This document shows, piece by piece, positions 49,127-56,886 of a stretch of 64,000 bases of DNA. Both the position numbers and the translations under genes were made by a program. Source of the DNA: Actinomycetaceae bacterium. Lineage in GTDB: Bacteria > Actinomycetota > Actinomycetes > Actinomycetales > Actinomycetaceae. A model generated the notes under the pieces. That model did no database searches and was not told where the DNA came from. It saw only the letters and a program-made list of their open reading frames with translations. Every line of letters begins with the position of its first letter. The stretch's first letter is position 1. Location of the stretch: contig JAUMUM010000001.1 in assembly GCA_030530685.1 (NCBI GenBank), positions 343,853 through 407,852 of the forward strand. The letters are read 5' to 3'.

Positions 49127-50440
49127 TCACGGCCCGACCCGGACCGGGAAAAGTGTCGAGGCGTACTCATCGTCCTTTTCGGCGACGACCATCCCATTGC
49201 CGAGCTGCCCGAACTCGTTGTGACCCCAGCAGTAGGCCGCGCCGGAATCGTTGATGGCGCAGCCGTGCTCGTACGAATATCCCGATGAGACCGCGACCGC
49301 CCTGCCGGGCACCCGGAAGATCTTGGGTTCCTTTTGGACGAAGGTCTTCTTGGTGCGCCCGGCGGAATTGAGCGCCTCCTGCACGGGGACGTGGGCGAGG
49401 TGCCCCTTCGACGCCTTCAGGTAACCGTTCCTGCCCGCGATGTCGGCGGAAGCCTGCACCTCGCCGGTGAACATCCTGGCCACGCCGGGCTCGTCGATAT
49501 CGAACCTATCGCCGTCGCCCAGGCCCGAGGCCCAGCAAAACACGGTCTTCGAAGCGGTCTGCGCGCACAGGGATGCCCCCTTGTCGGGGTCGCCACCGCT
49601 GGCGATGGACTCGATCTTGCCGGGGACGTACCGCGACCACAGCACCTTTCCCGTGCCGACGTACAGTTCGGACGACGAGGGCATCGGCTCGACGTAGGCG
49701 GCGCTCCAGCACACGAGCCCGCTGTCGTCCATGAGCGCGCAGGATTCCGACTGCCCCGCCGCGACGTCGACCGCCTTGCCGGGCAGTTCGACCTCCTGCG
49801 GACGGGCGTAGTGTTCCTCCGGCGCGGAGAGCCAGTCCAGTTCGCTCGTCTTGACCTGGCCCTTGCCGTTATCACCCCAGCAGTAGACGGCACCGCGCTT
49901 CGTGGTGGCACATGTGTGGCTTTCGCCTGCGCTGACGGAGGTCACGTCCCGGACCGGGATCTTGGAGGGCTGCCAGACCACCTTCGCCTTCGGCCTGCCG
50001 GATTGCCCGGCGTCGTTGGCGCCCCAGCAGTAGAGTTCGCCTTTCGTATTCAGGGCGCACGTGTGCCTCGCACCCGCCGATAGCGCCGTGGCAGACCCGG
50101 GCACATCGACCCTGGCCGGGTAGGTCTGGACCTCGATCCTGCCAACCTTGCCGTTGTGGCTACCGACCTGGCCCTGTGCCTGGCTTCCCCAGCAGTAGAC
50201 CGAGCCCTTGTCGCTCGTCGCACACGTGTGATGCTGGCCGACCACGACGCTCGTGAAAGGTCCGTCCGGTGCGTCGGGACTGAGGAGTGAGCGAAGGAAA
50301 AGGCCCGAGGCGCCGAGGACCAGGACGAGGCCGACCAGGCCGCAGCGGTACAGAACGACGGCCCTATCCGCGGCCTTCAACCGGTCCAGCAACTCGCGTC
50401 CGCGGCGCAGCATCACGCGCGCAGGCACATCGCGTGCCAC
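49127..50440 (-). CDS. Membrane-anchored RCC1-repeat protein (paralogue 1)
   Basis: The 437-residue protein (from GTG at 50440) has a cytoplasmic N-terminus, one membrane anchor (about 30-52) and an extracytoplasmic RCC1-like beta-propeller. Six repeats each carry a cysteine pair in a HTCA-x(7)-YCWG pattern (near 75, 120, 165, 230, 285, 400); the fourth and fifth are degenerate (CWS, CWA). The pairs suggest one disulfide per blade. Function is unknown; such propellers usually bind partners. The start is uncertain: GTG has no ribosome site, whereas AAGGAGG lies exactly seven bases before an in-frame ATC codon at 50485-50483 that would add 15 residues. It lies downstream of a paralogue at 50694-52196. 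Confidence 0.8.
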   Translation of the reverse strand: MARDVPARVMLRRGRELLDRLKAADRAVVLYRCGLVGLVLVLGASGLFLRSLLSPDAPDGPFTSVVVGQHHTCATSDKGSVYCWGSQAQGQVGSHNGKVGRIEVQTYPARVDVPGSATALSAGARHTCALNTKGELYCWGANDAGQSGRPKAKVVWQPSKIPVRDVTSVSAGESHTCATTKRGAVYCWGDNGKGQVKTSELDWLSAPEEHYARPQEVELPGKAVDVAAGQSESCALMDDSGLVCWSAAYVEPMPSSSELYVGTGKVLWSRYVPGKIESIASGGDPDKGASLCAQTASKTVFCWASGLGDGDRFDIDEPGVARMFTGEVQASADIAGRNGYLKASKGHLAHVPVQEALNSAGRTKKTFVQKEPKIFRVPGRAVAVSSGYSYEHGCAINDSGAAYCWGHNEFGQLGNGMVVAEKDDEYASTLFPVRVGP

Positions 50441-50492
50441 CGAGTGCGCCGGCGAGCCGTGCTTGTCATCCGTGCTCCGTGCGATGGGACTG

Positions 50493-50499
50493 CCTCCTT
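50493..50499 (-). promoter_or_regulatory. Perfect AAGGAGG site seven bases before an in-frame ATC
   Basis: On the minus strand AAGGAGG is followed after seven bases by ATC (50485-50483), in frame with the RCC1 gene. The only ATG nearby (50469) is out of frame and gives an 18-codon peptide. This ribosome site therefore marks either a non-standard start or a short upstream peptide. Confidence 0.45.
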
Positions 50500-50588
50500 A
50501 GCTGACAGTGCCGACCGTCGCCCGTGCGCCCCGGCCGTGCCCCAAAGCTATCAAATACCACTGCCGAGCTGCCCGGGCGACGCGGCTC

Positions 50589-50644
50589 GCGCAACGCTCG
50601 GCTGCCCAATACTCGGCGGCGCCGGCGCAACGCTCGGCCGCCCA
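50589..50644. repeat. 20-base direct repeat, one mismatch, 36-base period
   Basis: GCGCAACGCTCGGCTGCCCA at 50589-50608 and a copy with C for T at 50625-50644, in the 253-base gap after the second RCC1 gene. Confidence 0.7.
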
Positions 50645-50693
50645 GCGCGCCGCTCCGCAACCCGGCGAATGCTCAACCCACGCGCCGCGCCTG

Positions 50694-52196
50694 TCACGAA
50701 CCCACGCGCACCGGCGAGACCTCGGCGTCACCGTCAATCCCCTCCTTCGTGGTGCCGCTGCCCAGCTGGCCGCGGTCGTTCCTTCCCCAGCAGTACGTGT
50801 CGCCGGAGGCGAGCACTGCGCACCAGTGATCGGATCCGTACCCGGACGAGATCGACGTCGCCTTGCCCGGCAGGTCGACGGCGGCGGCCGGCGCCCCGCC
50901 CTCGGCATCGGATTCGGGCGTCACCTCGATGACGGTTCCCTTGCCATCGATGCGGTAGCCGCCTGCCCCGGCGAAGTCCGCCACGGGCAGCTTGATCTTG
51001 AGATCGACGTCCTGCATGAGGAAGTCGCCCCCTTCCGCACGGCTCGACGGCGAGTTCCAGCAGGACACCTCGCGCGAAGCGAAGAACGCGCAGTGCCACG
51101 GGTTGGCGCTGCCATACGGACCGTTGGAAATCGCGGCGGCCTTCTTCGAGTAATCGTCCGAAAGCGGTACCTGGTGCAGGCCGCGCTCCTCGGAGGCCGA
51201 GTCCGACGCGGAAGCCTGACCACTCGGGCCGGTTGAGTCTCCGCTCGGGCTGGCCGAGTCACTGCCGGCCGACCCACCGCTTGCCGATGGCGAACCGTTC
51301 CTGCCGCTGCCCGGGCGCGTCCTGTCGGAATCGGGCTCGCCGGAGGAACGCGCGCCGTCTTCCTCGTCAGCCGAGTCCGACGGCCTCGCACGCCCCGCTG
51401 CGTCCTCGTCGCTTGCACGGTCGTATTGCGCGTAGTCGACGGCGTCGCTCCAGCAGAAGACGTCTCCGGTTTGGACGAGGCCACACGACTCGTTGTCGGT
51501 GACCGAAACGCCGGCCGCCTTCTCGGGAAGGTCGATGACCTCCGGCTTCGAGTACGATCTCTGCGCCTTCGTCTCACCCGAGGGCTTGATCTGGCCGTCG
51601 CGGTTGGAGCCCCAGCACGAGAGCTTCGCGTCCTCGGTGACGGCACACGTGTGGTCCCTCCCGGCCGCCAGGGCGGTGACGGGGCGGCTGAACGCCACCT
51701 GGCGCGGCTCGTCCACGACGGGACCCGAGCTCTCGCTGCCGGACTGCCCCTGGGCGTTCTGCCCCCAGCAGTAGAGGTCGCCGTCGGAATTCAGCGCGCA
51801 CGTGTGGTTGGCGCCGGCGACGAGCATCGTGATGAAGCCGGGAACATCGATTCTGATCGGGCGCGTGAGGACCGCATCTTTCTCGATCTTCTCGCCCGCG
51901 CCGGACTGGCCCGCCTGGTTGTCTCCCCAGCAGTAGACAATGCCGTTCGTCGTGCGCGCGCACGTGTGGCTTTCACCCGTGACGACGTGGACGAAGTCGG
52001 CCGTTGGCGTCGGCGGATCGGCGCGCGTGGCCTGCCGGGTCCCGACGACGAACAGCGCGATCGCGCAGACCGCCGCGAGGACCCCGAAGATATAGCGCAC
52101 CGCACGGTGCAGAGCGCTCACGAAGGGGCCGTCGGCCCGCACCTGCCCGGCCCCGGCGCTGTCACCTGCCGCATGCCACCCGCTGTCTTTTCTCAT
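50694..52196 (-). CDS. Membrane-anchored RCC1-repeat protein (paralogue 2)
   Basis: The 500-residue protein has a 33-residue cytoplasmic leader, a membrane anchor (about 34-52, IFGVLAAVCAIALFVVG) and an extracytoplasmic RCC1-like propeller with six cysteine-pair repeats (HTCA...YCWG near 75, 120, 168; then ESC...CWS, WHC...CWN, HWC...CWG). The repeat order, including the two degenerate ones, matches the downstream paralogue at 49127-50440, so the pair arose by duplication. A Ser/Gly/Asp/Glu-rich disordered insertion (about 265-345) between repeats four and five is specific to this copy. The ATG at 52196 has a GGAAAG-like site about ten bases upstream. Function is unknown. Confidence 0.83.
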   Translation of the reverse strand: MRKDSGWHAAGDSAGAGQVRADGPFVSALHRAVRYIFGVLAAVCAIALFVVGTRQATRADPPTPTADFVHVVTGESHTCARTTNGIVYCWGDNQAGQSGAGEKIEKDAVLTRPIRIDVPGFITMLVAGANHTCALNSDGDLYCWGQNAQGQSGSESSGPVVDEPRQVAFSRPVTALAAGRDHTCAVTEDAKLSCWGSNRDGQIKPSGETKAQRSYSKPEVIDLPEKAAGVSVTDNESCGLVQTGDVFCWSDAVDYAQYDRASDEDAAGRARPSDSADEEDGARSSGEPDSDRTRPGSGRNGSPSASGGSAGSDSASPSGDSTGPSGQASASDSASEERGLHQVPLSDDYSKKAAAISNGPYGSANPWHCAFFASREVSCWNSPSSRAEGGDFLMQDVDLKIKLPVADFAGAGGYRIDGKGTVIEVTPESDAEGGAPAAAVDLPGKATSISSGYGSDHWCAVLASGDTYCWGRNDRGQLGSGTTKEGIDGDAEVSPVRVGS

Positions 52197-52283
52197 CGCC
52201 GCCGCTTTCCGAATCGATGACTACCGGATGATCCTATCGTCCGGCTCCGACACAATCACAGGCCGGGCCAACGGCCGCGCGGC

Positions 52284-54920
52284 TCACATCTTCTCCAGCG
52301 GGGCGAAGCGCAGCATGAGCCGCTTCGTCTGGCCCGTTCGGAAGCGAACCTTGGCCACCGTCGACCTCCCCCGTCCCTCGAAGGCGAGGATCTTGCCGGT
52401 GCCGAAGCTCTTGTGACGGACCATGTCCCCGATTGCCAGGCCGTCGTGCTCGATGAGGCCCTCTGACTCGCCTCCGGCCGTACGCTCCGGCGAACCTGGC
52501 TCGCCAGCCCTCTCCGACTCGCTGCCACCCGCGCGGTCGGCACCGCTCTTCGCGTCGCCCGGCCTACCGCTGCCACCCGCGTGGTCGGCACCGCCCCGGC
52601 CAGCCTCGCCCTGGCCGACCCCGAGCTTGCCGGGCACGAAACCGCGCCCCGAGCCGAGCACGGGCGCGCCGTCGAAGGCCGAATCCTCGAAGGAACCGCC
52701 GCGCGAGTACCCTCCGCGCGCATACCCGCCGCGCCCCGATCCCGGCCCGTACCAGCCGGACGAGCGCAGGACGTCCTGGCTCGAGGCCTCGCGGCGCCAG
52801 TCGACGAGCCCCTCGCCGATCTCCTCGATGAAGCGCGAGGGCGGGAACTCTTGCGGCGCCCCCCACGCCGAACGCGTGGCTGCGCGCGTGATGTACAGGC
52901 GCTGCCTGGCGCGCGTGATGGCCACGTAGGCCAGGCGGCGTTCCTCGTCGAGCTCCCTGGCTTCGCCGAGCGACCTCATGTGCGGGAAGGTCCCGTCTTC
53001 GAGCCCCGTGATGAACACGACGGGGAACTCCAGGCCCTTGGCGGTATGGACCGTCATGAGCGTGACCTCCCCCTCGCCCTCGTCGCCTTCGGCCAACTGG
53101 TCCGAGTCCGCCACGAGTGAAACCTGGTCGAGCCACTCCTCCAGCGTGCCTTCGGGGTTGGCGGCGCGGAACTCGTGGGCCACGGAGTGCAGTTCGGCCA
53201 GGTTCTCCAGGCGCGACTCGTCCTGGGGGTCCGTGCTGGAACGCAGCGCGTCGAGGTAGCCGGAGTCCTCGAGGATCTCGTCGATGATCGTGGCCGGGGC
53301 CTCACCTTCCTCCGCGAGAGCCCGCACCCGCTGGAGCATCTGCACGAATCCCGTCATCGTGGCCCGTGCCCTGGCGGTGAGCCCCTCGACGGGCCCGCGC
53401 TGCGGATCCTCCTGCGCCACATCGGCCAGGGCGGCGCCGAAGGAAATCGACCAGCGCGCGGCGTGAAGGGCAACGGCTTCCTCGGCCTTCGCGCCCAGAC
53501 CGCGCTTGGGAACGTTGAGGATGCGGCGGATGGACACGGTGTCGTCCGGGTTGGCCACGGCGTGCAGGTAGGCCAGCGCATCCTTGATCTCGCGCCGCTC
53601 GTAGAATCGCGTACCGCCGATGACGCGGTAGGGAATGCCGGCGCGGACGAACATGTCCTCGACTGCGCGCGACTGCGCATTCGTGCGATAGAAGACGGCC
53701 ACGTCCCCGTAGCGATGCCCATGCTCCTGGCGCAGAGAATCGATTTCGTCGACGACGAAGGCCGACTCATCCGCCTCGGAGTCCGCGACGTAGCCGACGA
53801 GCTTCTCCCCCGCGCCGAGGTCGGTCCACAGCCGCTTGGGCCGCCGGCCCCGATTGTGCGAGATGACGCGATTGGCCGCGGAGAGGATGGACTGGGTCGA
53901 GCGGTAGTTCTGCTCGAGCAGGATCGACGTGGCGTCCGGGAAGTCCTCCTCGAAGTCGGTGATATTGCGGATGGTCGCGCCGCGGAAGGCGTAGATCGAC
54001 TGGTCGGCGTCGCCGACGACCGTCAGACTCGAGGTGACAGCGTCCTCGGCCGTTCCCGTCAGCAGGCGGATGAGCGCGTACTGGGCGTGGTTCGTGTCCT
54101 GGTACTCGTCAACGAGGATATGCCGGAAGCGACGCCGGTAGTGTTCGGCGAGCCGCGGATTGGAGCGCAGGAGCTGGACGGTCGCCATGATGAGGTCGTC
54201 GAAGTCCATGGCATTGGCCTCGCGCAAGCGCTGCTGGTAGGCGGCGTAGGCTTCGGCCTCGACCTGTTCGTCCCGGTCGGCGGCGGCCGCGAGCGCATCC
54301 GATGGCGACACGAGGTCGTTCTTCATATCCGACACGCGGCGCGAGAGCTTCTTGGGCGGGTGCGCGCGCGAGTCTATGTTCTCCTCGCGGCAGACCATGG
54401 CCATGAGGCGCTGGGCGTCCGCGGCGTCGTAAATCGTGAAGCTCGATCGCATGCCGAGTTCGGAGTGCTCCGCGCGCAGGATCCGCAGGCAGGCCGAGTG
54501 GAACGTGGAAATCCACATGGCCCGCGACAGGGGGCCGAGTGCCGCCTCCAGACGCTCGCGCATTTCCCTAGCCGCCTTATTGGTGAAGGTGATGGCCAGG
54601 ATCTGCCCGGGGCTAGCCCTCCCCGACGCTATGAGGTAGGCGATGCGGCTGGTCAGCACGCGCGTCTTGCCCGAGCCCGCGCCGGCCACGACGAGCAGGG
54701 GGCCACCCTCGTGGACGACGGCGGCTCGCTGCTGTTCGTTGAGACCTTCGAGGATCGCCTCCAGGCGCGCGCCGCTCCCGGTGCCCACTCCGGCCTGCCC
54801 GGGCAGGCCGCGTTCGGGCGGAGGCGAGGCCGACTCCGCCGCGCTCTGCTCCCGGATCCGGGCGCGAAGGCGTTCCATTGAGGCGAGGTATGCGGCGCGC
54901 GATGCAGAGTTGTCTTCCAT
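52284..54920 (-). CDS. pcrA: ATP-dependent DNA helicase PcrA/UvrD
   Basis: The 878-residue SF1A helicase has Q motif LNEQQRAAVVH, Walker A GAGSGKT (80-86), ITFTNKAAREMRERL, STFHSACLRIL, Walker B VDEYQDT, GDADQSIYAFRGA, LEQNYRST, LMTVHTAKGLEFPVVF and YVAITRARQRLYITRA. A Gly/Arg/Ser-rich linker (about 735-830) leads to a C-terminal Tudor-like domain (GDMVRHKSFGTGKILAFEGRG) that in PcrA binds RNA polymerase. It unwinds DNA in repair and clears replication-transcription conflicts. The ATG at 54920 has no ribosome site; TAGGCT ends nine bases upstream (54930-54935), suggesting a near-leaderless mRNA. pcrA near sucCD-DUF6350-purN-purH is a common actinobacterial arrangement. Confidence 0.95.
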   Translation of the reverse strand: MEDNSASRAAYLASMERLRARIREQSAAESASPPPERGLPGQAGVGTGSGARLEAILEGLNEQQRAAVVHEGGPLLVVAGAGSGKTRVLTSRIAYLIASGRASPGQILAITFTNKAAREMRERLEAALGPLSRAMWISTFHSACLRILRAEHSELGMRSSFTIYDAADAQRLMAMVCREENIDSRAHPPKKLSRRVSDMKNDLVSPSDALAAAADRDEQVEAEAYAAYQQRLREANAMDFDDLIMATVQLLRSNPRLAEHYRRRFRHILVDEYQDTNHAQYALIRLLTGTAEDAVTSSLTVVGDADQSIYAFRGATIRNITDFEEDFPDATSILLEQNYRSTQSILSAANRVISHNRGRRPKRLWTDLGAGEKLVGYVADSEADESAFVVDEIDSLRQEHGHRYGDVAVFYRTNAQSRAVEDMFVRAGIPYRVIGGTRFYERREIKDALAYLHAVANPDDTVSIRRILNVPKRGLGAKAEEAVALHAARWSISFGAALADVAQEDPQRGPVEGLTARARATMTGFVQMLQRVRALAEEGEAPATIIDEILEDSGYLDALRSSTDPQDESRLENLAELHSVAHEFRAANPEGTLEEWLDQVSLVADSDQLAEGDEGEGEVTLMTVHTAKGLEFPVVFITGLEDGTFPHMRSLGEARELDEERRLAYVAITRARQRLYITRAATRSAWGAPQEFPPSRFIEEIGEGLVDWRREASSQDVLRSSGWYGPGSGRGGYARGGYSRGGSFEDSAFDGAPVLGSGRGFVPGKLGVGQGEAGRGGADHAGGSGRPGDAKSGADRAGGSESERAGEPGSPERTAGGESEGLIEHDGLAIGDMVRHKSFGTGKILAFEGRGRSTVAKVRFRTGQTKRLMLRFAPLEKM

Positions 54921-55021
54921 AGCAGAACTAGCCTACGTCACCCCCACGACGATTTTCGGGCGGTCGAATGCCGCGCGCCTGGCCGGGCCAGAACCGAGTC
55001 CCGGCGCCGCGCGGCCACCTG

Positions 55022-55594
55022 TCAGTCGACGCCGAGCGGGTCGGTCTCGCACTCGCTCAGTGCCTCCTCGTCGACAGCCTGCCTGCCGCCGGCCTCCAGG
55101 AGCGTGGCGTAGTCGTCGACGTCGAAGGAACCGCCGACCGCTCCCCTGGCCCTCAGGCAGCGCACGACCAGTTCCTCCCACTCCTCGTTGTCGGGATTGG
55201 AACGGATCTGGAAGTAGAGGTGGGAGAGCACATCGTAGCCCGACGTCGCCTGGCAGGAGGAAATGTCCTCGTCGATGGCGGCCTCGTCCCGATCCTTTGG
55301 CGCGACGTAGCTGACGACGCCGTTGTCATCGAATCCGACCTTCGCGAATCCCTTGGCTCGCAGGCACGAACTCGCGTCCTTCTGCGCTCGGGACATATCG
55401 TCGCCGGTGATCTCTCCTCTGGCCAGAACCTCACGCGCGAAATCGGACGTCGTTTCCTCGTACGCCTTCTTCATCTCCTGCGCCCACGGGCCTTCGAAGG
55501 AGGGGGAATCAGTTGCCGAGCCCTTCGAGCACGCTGACAGGATGAACAGCGGCAGTGCGGCAATCGCGGCACATGAGCGGATCCAGCAGGGCAC
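55022..55594 (-). CDS. Putative lipoprotein, function unknown
   Basis: The 190-residue protein has a lipoprotein signal: a short basic start, hydrophobic core (AAIAALPLFIL) and lipobox LSAC with Cys22 as the lipidated residue. The mature part is acidic and has cysteines in DASSCLRAKGFAKVGFD, DISSCQATSGYDV, VVRCLRARGA and SECETD, which could form two disulfides. The repeated CLRAKGF/CLRARGA pattern hints at an internal duplication. No family was recognised. The GTG at 55594 is four bases after AAGGAGG, an excellent site; a TAGCAT -10 lies at 55628-55633 on the minus strand. It precedes pcrA-type genes by strand only; the neighbours give no functional clue. Confidence 0.78.
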   Translation of the reverse strand: MPCWIRSCAAIAALPLFILSACSKGSATDSPSFEGPWAQEMKKAYEETTSDFAREVLARGEITGDDMSRAQKDASSCLRAKGFAKVGFDDNGVVSYVAPKDRDEAAIDEDISSCQATSGYDVLSHLYFQIRSNPDNEEWEELVVRCLRARGAVGGSFDVDDYATLLEAGGRQAVDEEALSECETDPLGVD

Positions 55595-55704
55595 GGCGCC
55601 TCCTTCGAACGTGCGGGTGACGCTGACATGCTAGCAAGAGCGCCATCTGCCCCACGCGTACCTCCCTGCCGGGCCGGTGCCAACCGCCCCGCGCACCCGA
55701 AGCG

Positions 55705-55745
55705 AGTAGACAGCCAGCCAGCCAGTAGACGCTCAGCTAGTAGAC
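55705..55745. repeat. Three AGTAGAC repeats over the pflA stop
   Basis: AGTAGAC occurs at 55705, 55724 and 55739 with CAGC-rich spacers; the last overlaps the pflA stop codon at 55737-55739. The rest of the 142-base gap to the lipoprotein gene holds only that gene's -10. Confidence 0.5.
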
Positions 55746-56603
55746 CGTCAGCCCGCGCGCCCGGAAGATATCGCGCGCCGCCTCCGTCCGCTCGCGAGAC
55801 GGAGGCTTGGTCTGCTCCAGCTCGTAGTGGAGCCCGAGCTTCTTCCACTTGTCGGCACCCATCTGGTGGAAGGGCAGGACCTCCACGCGGCTGACATTTG
55901 GCCACCGCTCGACGATATCGGCCACGGCCTCAATGTTCTCGGGCTCGTCCGTCAGCCCGGGCACGAGGACGAAGCGTATCCACACCTCGGTACCGGCCTC
56001 GGCCAAACGATCGCCGAAGGCCACGGTCGGGGCGAGCTCGCGCCCCGTGACCTTCTTGTACGTCTCGGGAATGCCCGACTTGACGTCGAGCAGCACAAGG
56101 TCGATATTGCCGAGCATCTCCTCGCTCACGTGCGCACCGAGGAACCCCGAGGTGTCGATGCACGTGTGAATGCCCATGTCCTTGGCGCCCTTCAGGAGCC
56201 TGCCGGCGAACGCCGACTGCATGAGGACCTCGCCGCCCGAGATCGTCAGGCCGCCCCCGGAGGCCTTGAACGTCGTGCGGTAGCGGCGCAGGCGCTTCAG
56301 GAGCTCGTCGACCTCGACGGGCTCGCCGTCGCGCATCTGGAAGGTGTCGGGATTGTGGCAGTAGAGGCACCGCAGCGGGCACCCCGCCAGGAAGACGGTC
56401 ATGCGCACGCCCGGGCCGTCAACGGCCGTGACGAGCTCCCACGAGTGGATCGAACCGAGTGTGCCCTCGCGCATGCGCCGTAGCCGGTCGGCCCTCTCCA
56501 GGTCCGTCAACTCGACGAGCCCCGCGGTCCCGTGACCCTGGAGGCGAGCTGCCGGGGCCAGGAAGTCCTGCTCCCCGGCAGTCTCGATGAGTGTGCTGGT
56601 CAT
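55737..56603 (-). CDS. pflA: Pyruvate formate-lyase activating enzyme (radical SAM)
   Basis: The 288-residue protein is a radical SAM glycyl-radical activase. The 4Fe-4S cluster cysteines are in CPLRCLYC (Cys75, 79, 82); GGLTISGGEVLMQ is the SAM-contacting segment, and GIHTCIDTSGF, VLLDVKSG and LVPGLTDEPENI follow as in PflA. The N-terminal 45 residues exceed the E. coli enzyme and have no recognised motif. It abstracts the alpha-hydrogen of the glycine in RVSGYAV, which here lies in the separate 82-residue protein encoded immediately upstream. The ATG at 56603 starts one base after that gene's stop codon, so the two are translationally coupled. Confidence 0.95.
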   Translation of the reverse strand: MTSTLIETAGEQDFLAPAARLQGHGTAGLVELTDLERADRLRRMREGTLGSIHSWELVTAVDGPGVRMTVFLAGCPLRCLYCHNPDTFQMRDGEPVEVDELLKRLRRYRTTFKASGGGLTISGGEVLMQSAFAGRLLKGAKDMGIHTCIDTSGFLGAHVSEEMLGNIDLVLLDVKSGIPETYKKVTGRELAPTVAFGDRLAEAGTEVWIRFVLVPGLTDEPENIEAVADIVERWPNVSRVEVLPFHQMGADKWKKLGLHYELEQTKPPSRERTEAARDIFRARGLTVY

Positions 56604-56604
56604 C

Positions 56605-56853
56605 TCACATGTTGTGGAAGGTGCGCGAGAGCACGTCGAGCTGCTGCTCGCGGGTCAGGCGCACGAAGTTCACGGCGTACCCCGAAACGCGAACCGTGAG
56701 GTTCGGGTACTTGTCGGGGTTTTCCATCGCGTCCTCGAGGGTGTCGCGATTGAGGACGTTGATATTCGCGTGGTACAGCCCGGCGACGCCGCCCTTGCTC
56801 GCGCGGCTGGCCTTCATCGACGCGAGGCGCTCTTCGTATGTCTTGGTGGCCAT
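56605..56853 (-). CDS. Stand-alone glycyl-radical subunit of pyruvate formate-lyase (GrcA/YfiD-like)
   Basis: The 82-residue protein corresponds to the C-terminal radical domain of pyruvate formate-lyase. Residues 28-82 ([19 protein letters not shown]... to SRTFHNM) match the end of E. coli PflB, including RVSGYAVNF with the radical Gly58 and [15 protein letters not shown]. Residues 1-25 are a Lys/Arg/Ser-rich lead not present in PflB. It has its own AAGGAG seven bases before the ATG at 56853, lies 33 bases after the pflB stop, and is followed at once by pflA. The upstream PflB lacks exactly this domain, so the two must act together; the closest known analogue is E. coli GrcA, which replaces a damaged radical domain. 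Confidence 0.9.
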   Translation of the reverse strand: MATKTYEERLASMKASRASKGGVAGLYHANINVLNRDTLEDAMENPDKYPNLTVRVSGYAVNFVRLTREQQLDVLSRTFHNM

Positions 56854-56886
56854 GTTACGGCTCCTTGTCTGTCGTGATGGTGTGGA

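Noticed and set aside
56854..56886. The pflB/radical-domain split as a frameshift or sequencing error
   Set aside because: The spacer contains a stop and a well-placed AAGGAG, the second protein starts with its own extra lead sequence, and no single-base change would join the two frames into a normal PFL.
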